From an uncultured Gammaproteobacteria bacterium (GTDB lineage Bacteria > Pseudomonadota > Gammaproteobacteria > Pseudomonadales > DT-91): DNA of 6,689 nucleotides. The position numbers were made by a program, and so were the translations under genes. The notes under the pieces were generated by a model that saw nothing but the letters and a program-made list of their open reading frames with translations, was not told the origin of the DNA and searched no databases. The stretch lies in NCBI GenBank assembly GCA_929200485.1, contig CAKMZU010000196.1, positions 1 to 6,689 on the forward strand, in the 5' to 3' direction. Below are positions 1 through 6,356 of the stretch, piece after piece. The first letter of the stretch is position 1, and the number at the start of each line of letters is the position of its first letter.

Positions 1-54
1 CGCACGTACGGATCTGTGCGGGGGGTGGCTGGCAACGGCCATTCCTACCGCGAC
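1..54 (+). mobile_element. 3' end of a group II intron (domain V 3' strand and domain VI)
   Basis: The window opens inside the catalytic RNA of a group II intron. Positions 1-14 (cgcacgtacggatc) match the 3' strand of domain V, which in bacterial introns usually reads CGCACGTACGGTTC; here GGATC replaces GGTTC. Domain VI follows. Bases 22-31 pair with 36-45 (ten pairs, some G-U) and close a GCAA tetraloop at 32-35. Bases 18-21 pair with 48-51, leaving T46 and A47 bulged on the 3' side. A47 is in the expected place for the branch-point adenosine, 7 nt before an intron end at 54 (GAC). The rest of the ribozyme and any reverse transcriptase gene would lie to the left. The 3' boundary is inferred from structure, so it could be off by a base or two. 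The GGATC change would need a compensating change in the missing 5' strand for an active intron. Confidence 0.85.
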
Positions 55-87
55 CAAAAATATTACAATTATTTCAAAAGTGATCTG

Positions 88-116
88 TTGACGTCTAAAC
101 TGAAAAGACGAATAAG
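88..116 (+). promoter_or_regulatory. Weak candidate sigma70 promoter for the TonB-dependent receptor gene
   Basis: TTGACG (88-93) is a good -35 element and is followed after 17 nt by AATAAG (111-116), a 4/6 match to the -10 consensus. The leader would be only about a dozen bases and contains no Shine-Dalgarno sequence, so this is tentative. It lies between the intron end at 54 and the ATG at 135, so the intron would have separated the gene from any promoter further upstream. Confidence 0.25.
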
Positions 117-134
117 AATAATAATTGAATATTA

Positions 135-2276
135 ATGAATATTCCCCAAAGCTTTAGTTTATATAAAGTAATTCGGGTGTTGTTGATCTTACATTTTGGA
201 TTGGCATTTCAACTATTGGCTCAACCGATTGTAGAGAGCAAAGAAGAAAAAACTCAGAAGAAAGCCCAAATTAAGCCGACGGTCGATGAGGAAACTCTTG
301 AAGAAACAGTCATCGTTGGCACTTTAGTAGATGAAACAAGTAGACTTTCACAATCTTCAGGTAGGCTTTTTGCGACAGCCGGGGCTGTGAATGATCCTTT
401 GCGTTCTATTTTTGCATTACCTGGTGTTATTCAACCCTCAGGATGGCGTTTATTTGGGCCTGTGGTGCATGGTTCTGCTCCTCAAGATAATAATTATTTT
501 ATTAATGGGTTACCTACTCAGTATCTTTATCATTTGAATGGTTCCAGTGTTATCTCTCCGTTTGTTTTAAAGAATATTTCACTTAAAAAGTCAGCCTACC
601 AAGGTTTTTATTATGATGCTTTAGGCGGAATTATCGATATTCAATTTCGTGAGCCTAAGTTTCAGTCGCTATCGTTAATGCTGGATTGGAGTTTATTAGA
701 AGCCAGTACCTTTGTGGAGTCGGCATTAACCGAAAATACCGCATTTTATGCAGGCTACAGGCAAAGCTTGTTGCAAAGTTATAACGAACTCATTGACTTA
801 AAAAGCATTGCAAGTAAAAAAGCTTCTGGGTTTACTATTAATTCATTACCAAAATCGTCAAATTATCAAAGCCGGTTTATTTGGCAGGATGATTACGATC
901 AAACCTTGTCATTAACTTTTTTTGGCGCACGTGACTCTAGTGAGAGTATTTTTCAAGAGGATAATAATCTGGTTATTAAAGATAATGCATTGCTAGGTAA
1001 GGCAAGCATAAATAAAGGATTTGATGCTCAGATGCTTGAATGGCGCTCAGACCAGCGTAACAGATGTTTTTCAACCTTTTTGACTTTAGCTCATCGATCG
1101 AGTGAAGATAAAACCGACTATGGATACGAGCGGTTTGTGAATCAAAGTCAACGCACGTTTTTCATTAAATCGGGTATTGATAAACAAGCTTTTAATAATC
1201 ACCGGCTTTCTTTTCAAGGAATATATCAAAAAAAACAGGTGGATTTCGATGTCAACTCAAAAGTGCCTAACTGTTCTTCAAGCTTTAAGGCCGATTGTGC
1301 TGTATTAGGCCCTACACTCTATACGTTTAAAAAGTCGGTGTTAATTCATCGCCCTATACTCTATGTTTCAGATCATTGGGCAGCTAGCGCTAAGCATAGG
1401 CTTTCATTTTCTTTGGTTGCTGGATTTGATAGCTATTTAAACGAAGGTTTCGTTGAGCCTAGATTCGCGTGGCTTTGGCTGCCGTTTAATGACATTCATC
1501 TAAAAGTATCAGGTGGGTTATATTCAGGGTTTCCAGATCTATTGCAACTGATTGAACCCATCGGTTCTCAAGCGTTATCAGTTGAGAAGTCCACGCATCT
1601 AGCGGTAGCCATGGCCAAAGTATTGGAATCGGGTTGGCGAATAAGTTCTACAATTTATTATAAGCGTTTAAATGACCTAATATTTATTCATAGCTCGAGT
1701 GAGAACGGGAAGCGATTATCAAATAGTGTTGAAGGTAATGCTTATGGCATTGACCTGATGCTTGAAAGGCATCTTAGTCATAAGTTGAATGGATGGGTAG
1801 CTTTGAGTTTTTCTAAAACTCAGCGGTTTGACCCAAAAACGAAAAATAACCTATTTTTTCAATATGACAAACCTGTGATTTTCAAGGCAGCTTGGAATTA
1901 TCAGTTTAATCAACAATGGCGAGCAGGGTTTAAATGGCAATTGGCATCAGGTCACCGATATACGCCTATTGTTGGAATAGAAAACCAGGAAAGTTCAGAT
2001 AGAAAAGTACCAGTCTTCGGCGCTCAGAACTCGAAACGATACCCCATGACACACCAACTGGATTTTCGAGTAGACTACTCGAAGAGTTACAATTTAATAG
2101 ACTGGGAGTTGTATTTTGAAGTGCTAAATCTCTATAACCAATCGAATATCACAGCCTATCGATTTAATTCTCAATCAGATATTTTATCTGCTGAAGAGGA
2201 AATTAAAGATATTCCTCTCCATAAGGATACAGGTCTTGGAATTATTCCTTCGGTGGGGTTTAAAATCGCCTTCTAA
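135..2276 (+). CDS. TonB-dependent outer-membrane receptor
   Basis: A 713-aa outer-membrane receptor, a length typical for the family. Residues 1-30 form a Sec signal peptide with a hydrophobic core and likely cleavage after LLAQ. A charged linker leads to a TonB-box-like ETVIV at residues 57-61. Residues about 70-175 fit the plug domain: DPLRSIFALPGV (87-98), the HGSAPQDNNYFINGLP stretch (112-127) that matches the usual RG-(x)n-IDG-P segment, and GGIIDIQFREP near 164-174. The rest alternates aromatic and polar residues as a 22-strand barrel would, and ends in a terminal Phe (VGFKIAF) as outer-membrane barrels do. C380 and C388 may form a disulfide in a surface loop. The ATG at 135 is the first start after an in-frame TGA at 126, but no clear ribosome binding site precedes it. 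The ligand cannot be told from sequence: there is no adjacent siderophore, heme or cobalamin gene. It converges on the lipoprotein gene, overlapping it by 17 bp. Confidence 0.9.
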   Translation: MNIPQSFSLYKVIRVLLILHFGLAFQLLAQPIVESKEEKTQKKAQIKPTVDEETLEETVIVGTLVDETSRLSQSSGRLFATAGAVNDPLRSIFALPGVIQPSGWRLFGPVVHGSAPQDNNYFINGLPTQYLYHLNGSSVISPFVLKNISLKKSAYQGFYYDALGGIIDIQFREPKFQSLSLMLDWSLLEASTFVESALTENTAFYAGYRQSLLQSYNELIDLKSIASKKASGFTINSLPKSSNYQSRFIWQDDYDQTLSLTFFGARDSSESIFQEDNNLVIKDNALLGKASINKGFDAQMLEWRSDQRNRCFSTFLTLAHRSSEDKTDYGYERFVNQSQRTFFIKSGIDKQAFNNHRLSFQGIYQKKQVDFDVNSKVPNCSSSFKADCAVLGPTLYTFKKSVLIHRPILYVSDHWAASAKHRLSFSLVAGFDSYLNEGFVEPRFAWLWLPFNDIHLKVSGGLYSGFPDLLQLIEPIGSQALSVEKSTHLAVAMAKVLESGWRISSTIYYKRLNDLIFIHSSSENGKRLSNSVEGNAYGIDLMLERHLSHKLNGWVALSFSKTQRFDPKTKNNLFFQYDKPVIFKAAWNYQFNQQWRAGFKWQLASGHRYTPIVGIENQESSDRKVPVFGAQNSKRYPMTHQLDFRVDYSKSYNLIDWELYFEVLNLYNQSNITAYRFNSQSDILSAEEEIKDIPLHKDTGLGIIPSVGFKIAF

Positions 2277-3180
2277 CCGTTGGTGTATCTCCACCATTCG
2301 GTGAATCGACTTTTAGTGCTTTCAGGCGTGCTTCAATGTCTGCATCAACTTGAGAGCCAGGGATATGTTTATAAAATTTACCCTCTGCTGTTTTCGCATC
2401 ACCAAACTTCAGATTGAGGCGTTTTTGATTAACGATTTCATTACTAACATCATTGTTAAGGTTGGCGATGCTGTTGATTCTACCTTCTTTACTTCTATTG
2501 ACAATAACGCGTTTCGCAATAGCAGTGACATCTTCTTTGCTTAAAGTGACATTGAGTTTGCGCGCTTGGGTGATTGTGACGCTAATGGCACGCTTGAAGT
2601 TTTGTGCTAATAATTTCTTTTGCCCTTCTTTTACTTGAAGCCGGAAATTTTCTTGCGCCTGTTTAACAGAGGTATTGATTTGCTGAAGTTTCTTTTGGGT
2701 TTTTGCTGCTTGTTTTAGTTGTCTATTGACAGGGGAAGGTAACTGACCGCCTAATTGATTTTTTAAAAACAGGGAGGGCGACTTTTTGTTCATTGTCTTA
2801 AGGTTAAAAATGTTTTTGAAAAATGTAAAGTCCAAGCGAATCGTCCCCTTTAATAACGGGCTGGGCATACCTTTTAATACTGTAGATTCGGTTGTCAGTG
2901 ATGATAACTCATCGCTAATTTCCTCAAGCCCATCATAATTGACTAATCGAAGGGTGAGGCTTTCTGCCTTGAATGTATTGTCAGTCAACTCACCCTTTGC
3001 TGCAATGACCATTAGCTTGTATTGATCGTTTTCAAGTTCATTTATCAGGCTGATTGCTTTTTCTGACGAGTCAAACTGATAGCGTTGATAAGCTGGAGAT
3101 ATTCCTTCAACTTGCACGGTTACGATGCTGTCATTGATCGTGATTGATTCAATGTCAGTGCCTGACTCAATACGCTGGTA
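2260..3180 (-). pseudogene. C-terminal fragment of the broken lipoprotein gene
   Basis: The frame is open from 3180, directly after a TGA, and reads YQRIESGTDIESITINDSI and on. The first possible start is a GTG at 3117 without a ribosome binding site. The first 110 or so residues are beta-rich (VTVQVEGISPAYQRYQF, YKLMVIAAKGELTDNTF, GTIRLDFTFF). From about position 2740 down, the protein turns into a Lys/Gln/Ala-rich region likely to be helical or coiled coil (NRQLKQAAKTQKKLQQ and following), ending in a basic VRRRF. I do not recognise this tail. About 300 codons have stayed open after the frameshifts, which means the breaks are recent, or not real, or the fragment is somehow still expressed. 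Confidence 0.6.
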
Positions 3181-3397
3181 TCAGATGTTGATACGCATCA
3201 GTACCCTCAATGGTATTGAGTTTTATCCTGCTTTGCTCAATAGTATTGATGAGGTCAAATTCACTGAGTAAGGGTAATGCCGTATAAAAGTTAAGGGGTT
3301 TATTGGATTGCCAATCAATTTCGGTGAGTGGCTTATTTTTTTTATCGAGGGTTACTAAACCAACCGCGTTAATGTCTGCAGATTTATCGATAGGCAA
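3167..3397 (-). pseudogene. Middle fragment of the broken lipoprotein gene
   Basis: This frame of about 76 codons continues the DUF4382-like region: PIDKSADINAVGLV, then LTEIDWQSNKPLNFY and SRIKLNTIEGTDAYQ. Its apparent start is a TTG that is simply the Leu codon of the continuing protein, and no ribosome binding site precedes it. Upstream in the same frame there is a TAG at 3410-3412, so it cannot be translated on its own from an obvious signal. It ends with out-of-frame residues and a TGA just past the palindrome GTATCA-ACATC-TGATAC. Confidence 0.6.
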
Positions 3398-3914
3398 GGT
3401 GAGTGATCGCTAAGTTTGCAGTTTTCTCTTCATGAATGTTGAGCGAGTTTTGGCCTGAGATCGGAATTTCAACGGTGATTTGGTTTTGTGCTTCTTCATC
3501 AGATTTGCCAAAAGTATCGTAAAGAAATGGGATGATGAGTGCTTTATTATCAATCCAGTTGACCTGTGTGTTTTCAAGGTTAATGGTCACTAAAATGGAT
3601 TCATAATGACCCACAGGGATATCAGAAAATTGTGCTTGAACAATAGTGGGTTGAGAGAGTAATGAAGAGATTACTAAAGGGCCATTATCAGAGCCCAGTA
3701 TCGAGTGTATATTTTCATTACTATCAATCAAACCGATGTTATCTATCTGAACGGACGAATAAAAATAAGGAGCAGGCAGCAAATTAAGCCAGAGCTTTAA
3801 TGATCCGATTGTTTGAGCAAGGGTTTCTTGACGCTTATCAGATCGCTTGGATTCCGTCGTTGGCTGGCAGGCAATGATTGATGATATGCACAGCAAGAAT
3901 AGGATGGGTCTCAT
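3384..3914 (-). CDS. N-terminal fragment of the lipoprotein (signal peptide and DUF4382-like domain)
   Basis: The frame is open from an ATG at 3944, but I prefer the internal ATG at 3914. From there the protein begins MRPILFLLCISSIIAC, a textbook type II signal peptide with lipobox I-I-A-C and Gln at +2, which favours the outer membrane. Neither start has a strong ribosome binding site. After the lipid-anchored Cys come a polar Ser/Lys/Glu-rich linker and then a beta-rich stretch (LKLWLNLLPAPY, VQIDNIGLIDS, SDIPVGHYESILVTI). This has the layout of a DUF4382 domain, a domain found in secreted bacterial proteins with no settled function. The frame runs past the shift at 3399-3406 into the out-of-frame tail HLAYR and stops at 3384. 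The divergent dehydrogenase gene lies about 100 bp upstream. Confidence 0.6.
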   Translation of the reverse strand: MRPILFLLCISSIIACQPTTESKRSDKRQETLAQTIGSLKLWLNLLPAPYFYSSVQIDNIGLIDSNENIHSILGSDNGPLVISSLLSQPTIVQAQFSDIPVGHYESILVTINLENTQVNWIDNKALIIPFLYDTFGKSDEEAQNQITVEIPISGQNSLNIHEEKTANLAITHLAYR

Positions 3915-3966
3915 TGCTCTTTGCTCAAATGAAAGTGAGTTCATTAAGTTTAGCTAACCTTGGATG

Positions 3967-4001
3967 TTTTGAATAAATTCATGAACCAAGACATAAAAAT
4001 G
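3967..4001 (+). repeat. 35-bp direct repeat copy 1, containing a promoter-like pair
   Basis: The segment from TTTTGAATAAATTC to ACATAAAAATG matches 5255-5289 at 33 of 35 bases, with weaker similarity for about 50 bp beyond. It contains TTGAAT (3969-3974), 17 nt, then CATAAA (3992-3997), each 4/6 to the sigma70 consensus. Both mismatches between the copies fall in the spacer. It is placed to drive the dehydrogenase gene that follows. That it is a promoter is an inference from spacing and conservation. Confidence 0.7.
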
Positions 4002-4032
4002 CATGTCGAAATAGATTTTGTGGTCTGTTTTT

Positions 4033-5223
4033 ATGTTTATGTACAAAGGGTTACTTTCGTCTCTCGTTCTAATGTTTTTCAGTCTGCCCATGTTCAACGC
4101 TTACGCAAATTTACCTCATCAATTATCCACTGCTGCGATTTATCGTGCGCCTAAATCATCTGCGTTGGATATAAAAACGGTTCATACGCACTGTGAGCGC
4201 ATGCTCTTTGAAGGAGTGAATAAGGGACATAGGTTAGATCAATTTGAAAACGATATTGAACTTCATCCGGGTGAATATTTAGTACGAATCACCTTGGCAA
4301 CTATTTGTGGTTCAGACCTGCACACCTATGAAGGAAGACGCACGAGTTTTCTGCCCTCAGTGTTAGGTCATGAGGCAGTAGGCATTGTTGAAGCAGTAGG
4401 TGAGGGTTTAGATGAGAACCTGGTAGGTAAACGCGTTACTTGGACTATCACAGATACATGTGGGTCTTGTGAGTATTGTACCTATTGGAACCTGCCGCAG
4501 AAATGTGAAAACGTTTTTAAGTACGGTCACTCAGCTCTTGAGGATGGATCAGGTTTAAATGGATGTTTTTCTAGCCATATCTTGCTTAGAGCTGGGACAC
4601 ACATCGTGGTTTTGCCAGATGAAGTGCCAGATGACGTCATGGCGCCAGCAAACTGTGCTCTCGCAACGATGGTAGCAGTAATCGAAGCAGTGCCTGCTGA
4701 TACCAAGAATGTATTTATACAAGGAGCCGGGTTGCTCGGTGTATATGGTGTCGCTCTTTTAAAGCACAAAGGGGTAGAAAATGTATGGGTGACAGATGTT
4801 GCACAACAGAGACTTGAAGTTGTAGAAAAATTTGGAGCAAAGGTGATTCATTCGAGCGAACTGGCTAGGCTACGCACAAAGCAGTTTGATGTAGTGATTG
4901 AAGTGGCGGGAGTTTCCAGCATTATTTCTGATGGGATGAGGCTTCTCCGCCTAGGTGGGATATACCTGTGGGCGGGTATGGTACATGATCAGACGCCATT
5001 AGATATTCTTGGAGTAGATGTTGTGAAAGGGTGTGTCACCATCATTGGTATTCACAACTATGCTGCTAAACATTTAGAGGAGGCTGTTGCTTTCCTTGGA
5101 GAAACAAAAGATAGATTCCCTTGGGCCGAGTTAGTGTCAGATCCAATGGCGTTAAGAGCACTTGATGATGCTTTCACTATGACAAAACAAAGAAAATGGC
5201 ACAGGGTGTCTGTAAAACCCTAA
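4033..5223 (+). CDS. Zinc-dependent alcohol dehydrogenase (medium-chain family) with an N-terminal signal-like extension
   Basis: An NAD(P)-dependent medium-chain dehydrogenase that probably oxidises an alcohol or reduces the matching carbonyl; the substrate is unknown. Residue numbers here count from a TTG at 4018 (401 aa). Zinc-site residues are C97 in ICGSD, H118-E119 in LGHE, and C213 in APANCALAT. Structural zinc ligands are C148, C151, C154 and C163. The Rossmann motif GAGLLG is at 236-241, and D260 at the end of the next strand favours NAD. ICGSDLHTYEGRR and the ANCA motif resemble the subgroup called phosphonate-associated alcohol dehydrogenases (TIGR03366), but no phosphonate genes are nearby. 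The enzyme domain could begin at the ATG at 4201 (MLFEGVNKG, 340 aa). The frame is open upstream, though, and ATGs at 4033 and 4039 add a Sec-like signal peptide (YKGLLSSLVLMFFSLPMFNAYA) and an AAIYRAPKSSALDI stretch. No start has a clear ribosome binding site. Confidence 0.9.
   Translation: MFMYKGLLSSLVLMFFSLPMFNAYANLPHQLSTAAIYRAPKSSALDIKTVHTHCERMLFEGVNKGHRLDQFENDIELHPGEYLVRITLATICGSDLHTYEGRRTSFLPSVLGHEAVGIVEAVGEGLDENLVGKRVTWTITDTCGSCEYCTYWNLPQKCENVFKYGHSALEDGSGLNGCFSSHILLRAGTHIVVLPDEVPDDVMAPANCALATMVAVIEAVPADTKNVFIQGAGLLGVYGVALLKHKGVENVWVTDVAQQRLEVVEKFGAKVIHSSELARLRTKQFDVVIEVAGVSSIISDGMRLLRLGGIYLWAGMVHDQTPLDILGVDVVKGCVTIIGIHNYAAKHLEEAVAFLGETKDRFPWAELVSDPMALRALDDAFTMTKQRKWHRVSVKP
4039..4116 (+). 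other. Sec signal peptide-like leader fused in frame to the dehydrogenase
   Basis: From the ATG at 4039 the frame encodes M-Y-K, a hydrophobic core of about 16 residues (LLSSLVLMFFSLPMF) and NAYA followed by NLP, which fits signal peptidase I cleavage after AYA. An exported NAD-dependent dehydrogenase would be unusual. The leader may therefore belong to a different, lost gene, with the enzyme actually starting at 4201. Confidence 0.5.
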
Positions 5224-5254
5224 GCTCTGTGTGATATCCAAAATCCCTAAAGTC

Positions 5255-5289
5255 TTTTGAATAAAATCATGAACTAAGACATAAAAATG
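5255..5289 (+). repeat. 35-bp direct repeat copy 2, downstream of the dehydrogenase
   Basis: This copy lies 1,288 bp after copy 1 and 32 bp after the dehydrogenase stop. TTGAAT (5257-5262) and CATAAA (5280-5285) are retained with the same 17-nt spacing. Beyond the core, the following 50-60 bp still show patchy similarity to the leader of the dehydrogenase, including an ATG-x(3)-AAAGGG stretch. No gene follows it: the frame opened by ATG at 5329 stops after about 22 codons. It may be an orphaned duplicate promoter and leader. Confidence 0.7.
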
Positions 5290-5568
5290 ACTGTCAAAAA
5301 AAGGTTTGATAGTCAGCTGTTTTGCCCATGCTAAAAGGGTGTTCGTTACGATGGTATTTCCAAAGCGATTTTTACACAGTTAAGTGTGACTGCTGAGCAG
5401 GTCAGTGGAATATCAAGGCATATAATCCAGGATAATCGGTGATATTTAACCTGAGTTTCGCATAAGTATTCACATCTGTTGTAAAGCTCTCAAAGCATTT
5501 TTCTCTAGTCGAATTAGTATAATTCAGGGCTTTTTGGGCTGAAAAGTATAAGCAATCAGATCGCCATT

Positions 5569-5754
5569 GTGTCGGTTAACTCCCTTATTGGAATTGGTGA
5601 CGAGGAAGATGACTTAGCAACTGATGGAAAACGCTGTTATGATGTTTCATGCCTGTCCTTTGTTTACGGGAAAATACCTGTCTCAATAACGGATATTTTA
5701 CCAGACACCAATACCAATAAAGACGGGCATCCTATCTTGCCGTTAATTTCTTAA
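5569..5754 (+). pseudogene. Possible remnant of a beta-propeller (PD40-like) protein
   Basis: A 61-codon frame from a GTG with no ribosome binding site and with stop codons just upstream at about 5540. VSVNSLIGIGDEEDDLATDG and the later LPDTNTNKDG resemble the repeat unit of WD40-like PD40 propellers, where VSVNS-x-G, SADGRYVAF and LV-x-DTN-x-D recur. The middle part does not match well, as if it were scrambled or frameshifted. A single isolated repeat makes no functional protein, so I read this as debris if it is real. It could also be a chance open frame. Confidence 0.25.
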
Positions 5755-5893
5755 CCAGACAGCAGTAATAAATATAGTTTCCTTGAGAACTAATCAACTA
5801 TTTATTCATCTAACAGAATAACAATGAGTTTAATTTAGATGAGCTAGATTAGATAAACCCATTACTTTTCTTATGTTTGAGCCAATTCAATAT

Positions 5894-5909
5894 GGAGAAT
5901 AATATAGTG
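5894..5909 (+). promoter_or_regulatory. Ribosome binding site that fixes the start of the His-rich protein
   Basis: GGAGA at 5894-5898 lies 9 nt (counted from GGAG) before the GTG at 5907. This is the best Shine-Dalgarno sequence in the window. It favours GTG 5907 over the in-frame TTG at 5877 and ATG at 5892, which have none. Confidence 0.65.
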
Positions 5910-6356
5910 AAGTATGTAATATATATGTTTGTTGGTCTATTCATTGGCTTTACGGTCTTTGCTGATGCGCTAGTTGTCCGTAACCGGACGGATCATACCA
6001 ATCACATACATTTTCATGATGTGCATGGTAAACATAATTTTGACTGGAGCATACCGAAAGGTCACACTAAGTCATTAACACTTTCGCATGGCTTATATTT
6101 ACAGATAGTTGTTCAAAATGAACATCAAGGTACTGTTTGTCAAGTTCATCTACAGGAGGTGGAATACAAATGGACTACGCACCACTGGTATTCAGGGACA
6201 GTTGAGAAATCGAACTATCAACCTTATATAACTTGGACAGACTGTCCTTCCAATGTTGTTCATAGTACATTTGATCAAGAAAACTGGAATTTACCGCCAG
6301 GCGACGGTCCTGCAGGGCCAAGTTATTCAACTATTACTATAAATAATGTCTATTAA
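5907..6356 (+). CDS. Small secreted histidine-rich protein of unknown family
   Basis: I do not recognise this family. From the GTG at 5907 it is 149 aa; longer versions from 5877 or 5892 are possible but lack a ribosome binding site and bury the signal peptide. Residues 1-19 are a clean Sec signal (M-K, then a hydrophobic core ending VFA-DA), so the mature protein should be periplasmic or secreted. The mature part has 13 His, six of them between residues 30 and 43 including an HIHFH motif, which suggests metal binding. C78 and C113 could form one disulfide. Short alternating segments (ALVVRNRT, SLTLSHGLYLQIVVQ, YQPYITWTDCP) suggest a small beta-sandwich. The C-terminus is Gly/Pro-rich (PPGDGPAGPSY), then STITINNVY. 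It stands alone, with no partner gene on either side. Confidence 0.75.
   Translation: MKYVIYMFVGLFIGFTVFADALVVRNRTDHTNHIHFHDVHGKHNFDWSIPKGHTKSLTLSHGLYLQIVVQNEHQGTVCQVHLQEVEYKWTTHHWYSGTVEKSNYQPYITWTDCPSNVVHSTFDQENWNLPPGDGPAGPSYSTITINNVY

Larger units (their letters stand above)
2260..3914 (-). pseudogene. DUF4382-like lipoprotein gene broken by two frameshifts
   Basis: Three consecutive minus-strand reading frames read as one protein of about 550 aa. The first has a lipoprotein signal. The second and third begin only at in-frame TTG or GTG codons, have no ribosome binding site, and continue the preceding sequence. The first shift sits at a tandem TCAC duplication (GTGA twice at 3399-3406 on the plus strand); removing one copy joins NLAIT directly to LPIDKSADINAVG. 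The second lies near 3177-3195, where a 1-nt change joins DAYQHL to YQRIESGTDIES. Conserved-looking features include the IPVGHYESILVTI segment, which resembles the DUF4382 pattern of a short turn followed by a beta strand. It may be a true pseudogene, a phase-varying gene, or an assembly with two errors. The family assignment is by eye. Confidence 0.65.
5224..5876. other. 653-bp region without a convincing intact gene
   Basis: This stretch separates the dehydrogenase from the His-rich secreted protein gene. It holds the second copy of the 35-bp repeat (5255-5289) and a 61-codon frame that may be a remnant (5569-5754). A TATAAT is found at 5421-5426 and another at 5518-5523, neither with a good -35 element. 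No U-tailed terminator hairpin is visible after the dehydrogenase stop codon. No tRNA or other structured RNA was recognised. Confidence 0.6.

Noticed and set aside
2350..2638. Two overlapping plus-strand open frames of about 60 codons opposite the lipoprotein C-terminal part.
   Set aside because: They are antisense shadows of the long minus-strand frame, with no ribosome binding site and no recognisable protein character.
3960..4154. A 64-codon plus-strand frame at the start of the dehydrogenase region.
   Set aside because: It overlaps the direct repeat and the dehydrogenase leader in another frame. The leader frame has the signal-peptide character and continues into the enzyme, so this one is a shadow.
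4527..4769. An 80-codon minus-strand frame inside the dehydrogenase gene.
   Set aside because: It is fully antisense to well-conserved enzyme sequence and has no supporting start signal.
3967..5289. The direct repeats as integron attC sites or CRISPR repeats.
   Set aside because: They lack the paired RYYYAAC and GTTRRRY core sites and inverted-repeat arms of attC. Two copies 1.3 kb apart do not make a CRISPR array.
5386..5401. Imperfect palindrome GACTGCTGAGCAGGTC as an operator.
   Set aside because: One interrupted palindrome with no adjacent gene or regulator gives nothing to support a binding site.
5518..5523. Perfect TATAAT as a promoter for the 5569 frame.
   Set aside because: No acceptable -35 element lies 16-18 bp upstream and the frame behind it is not a convincing gene.
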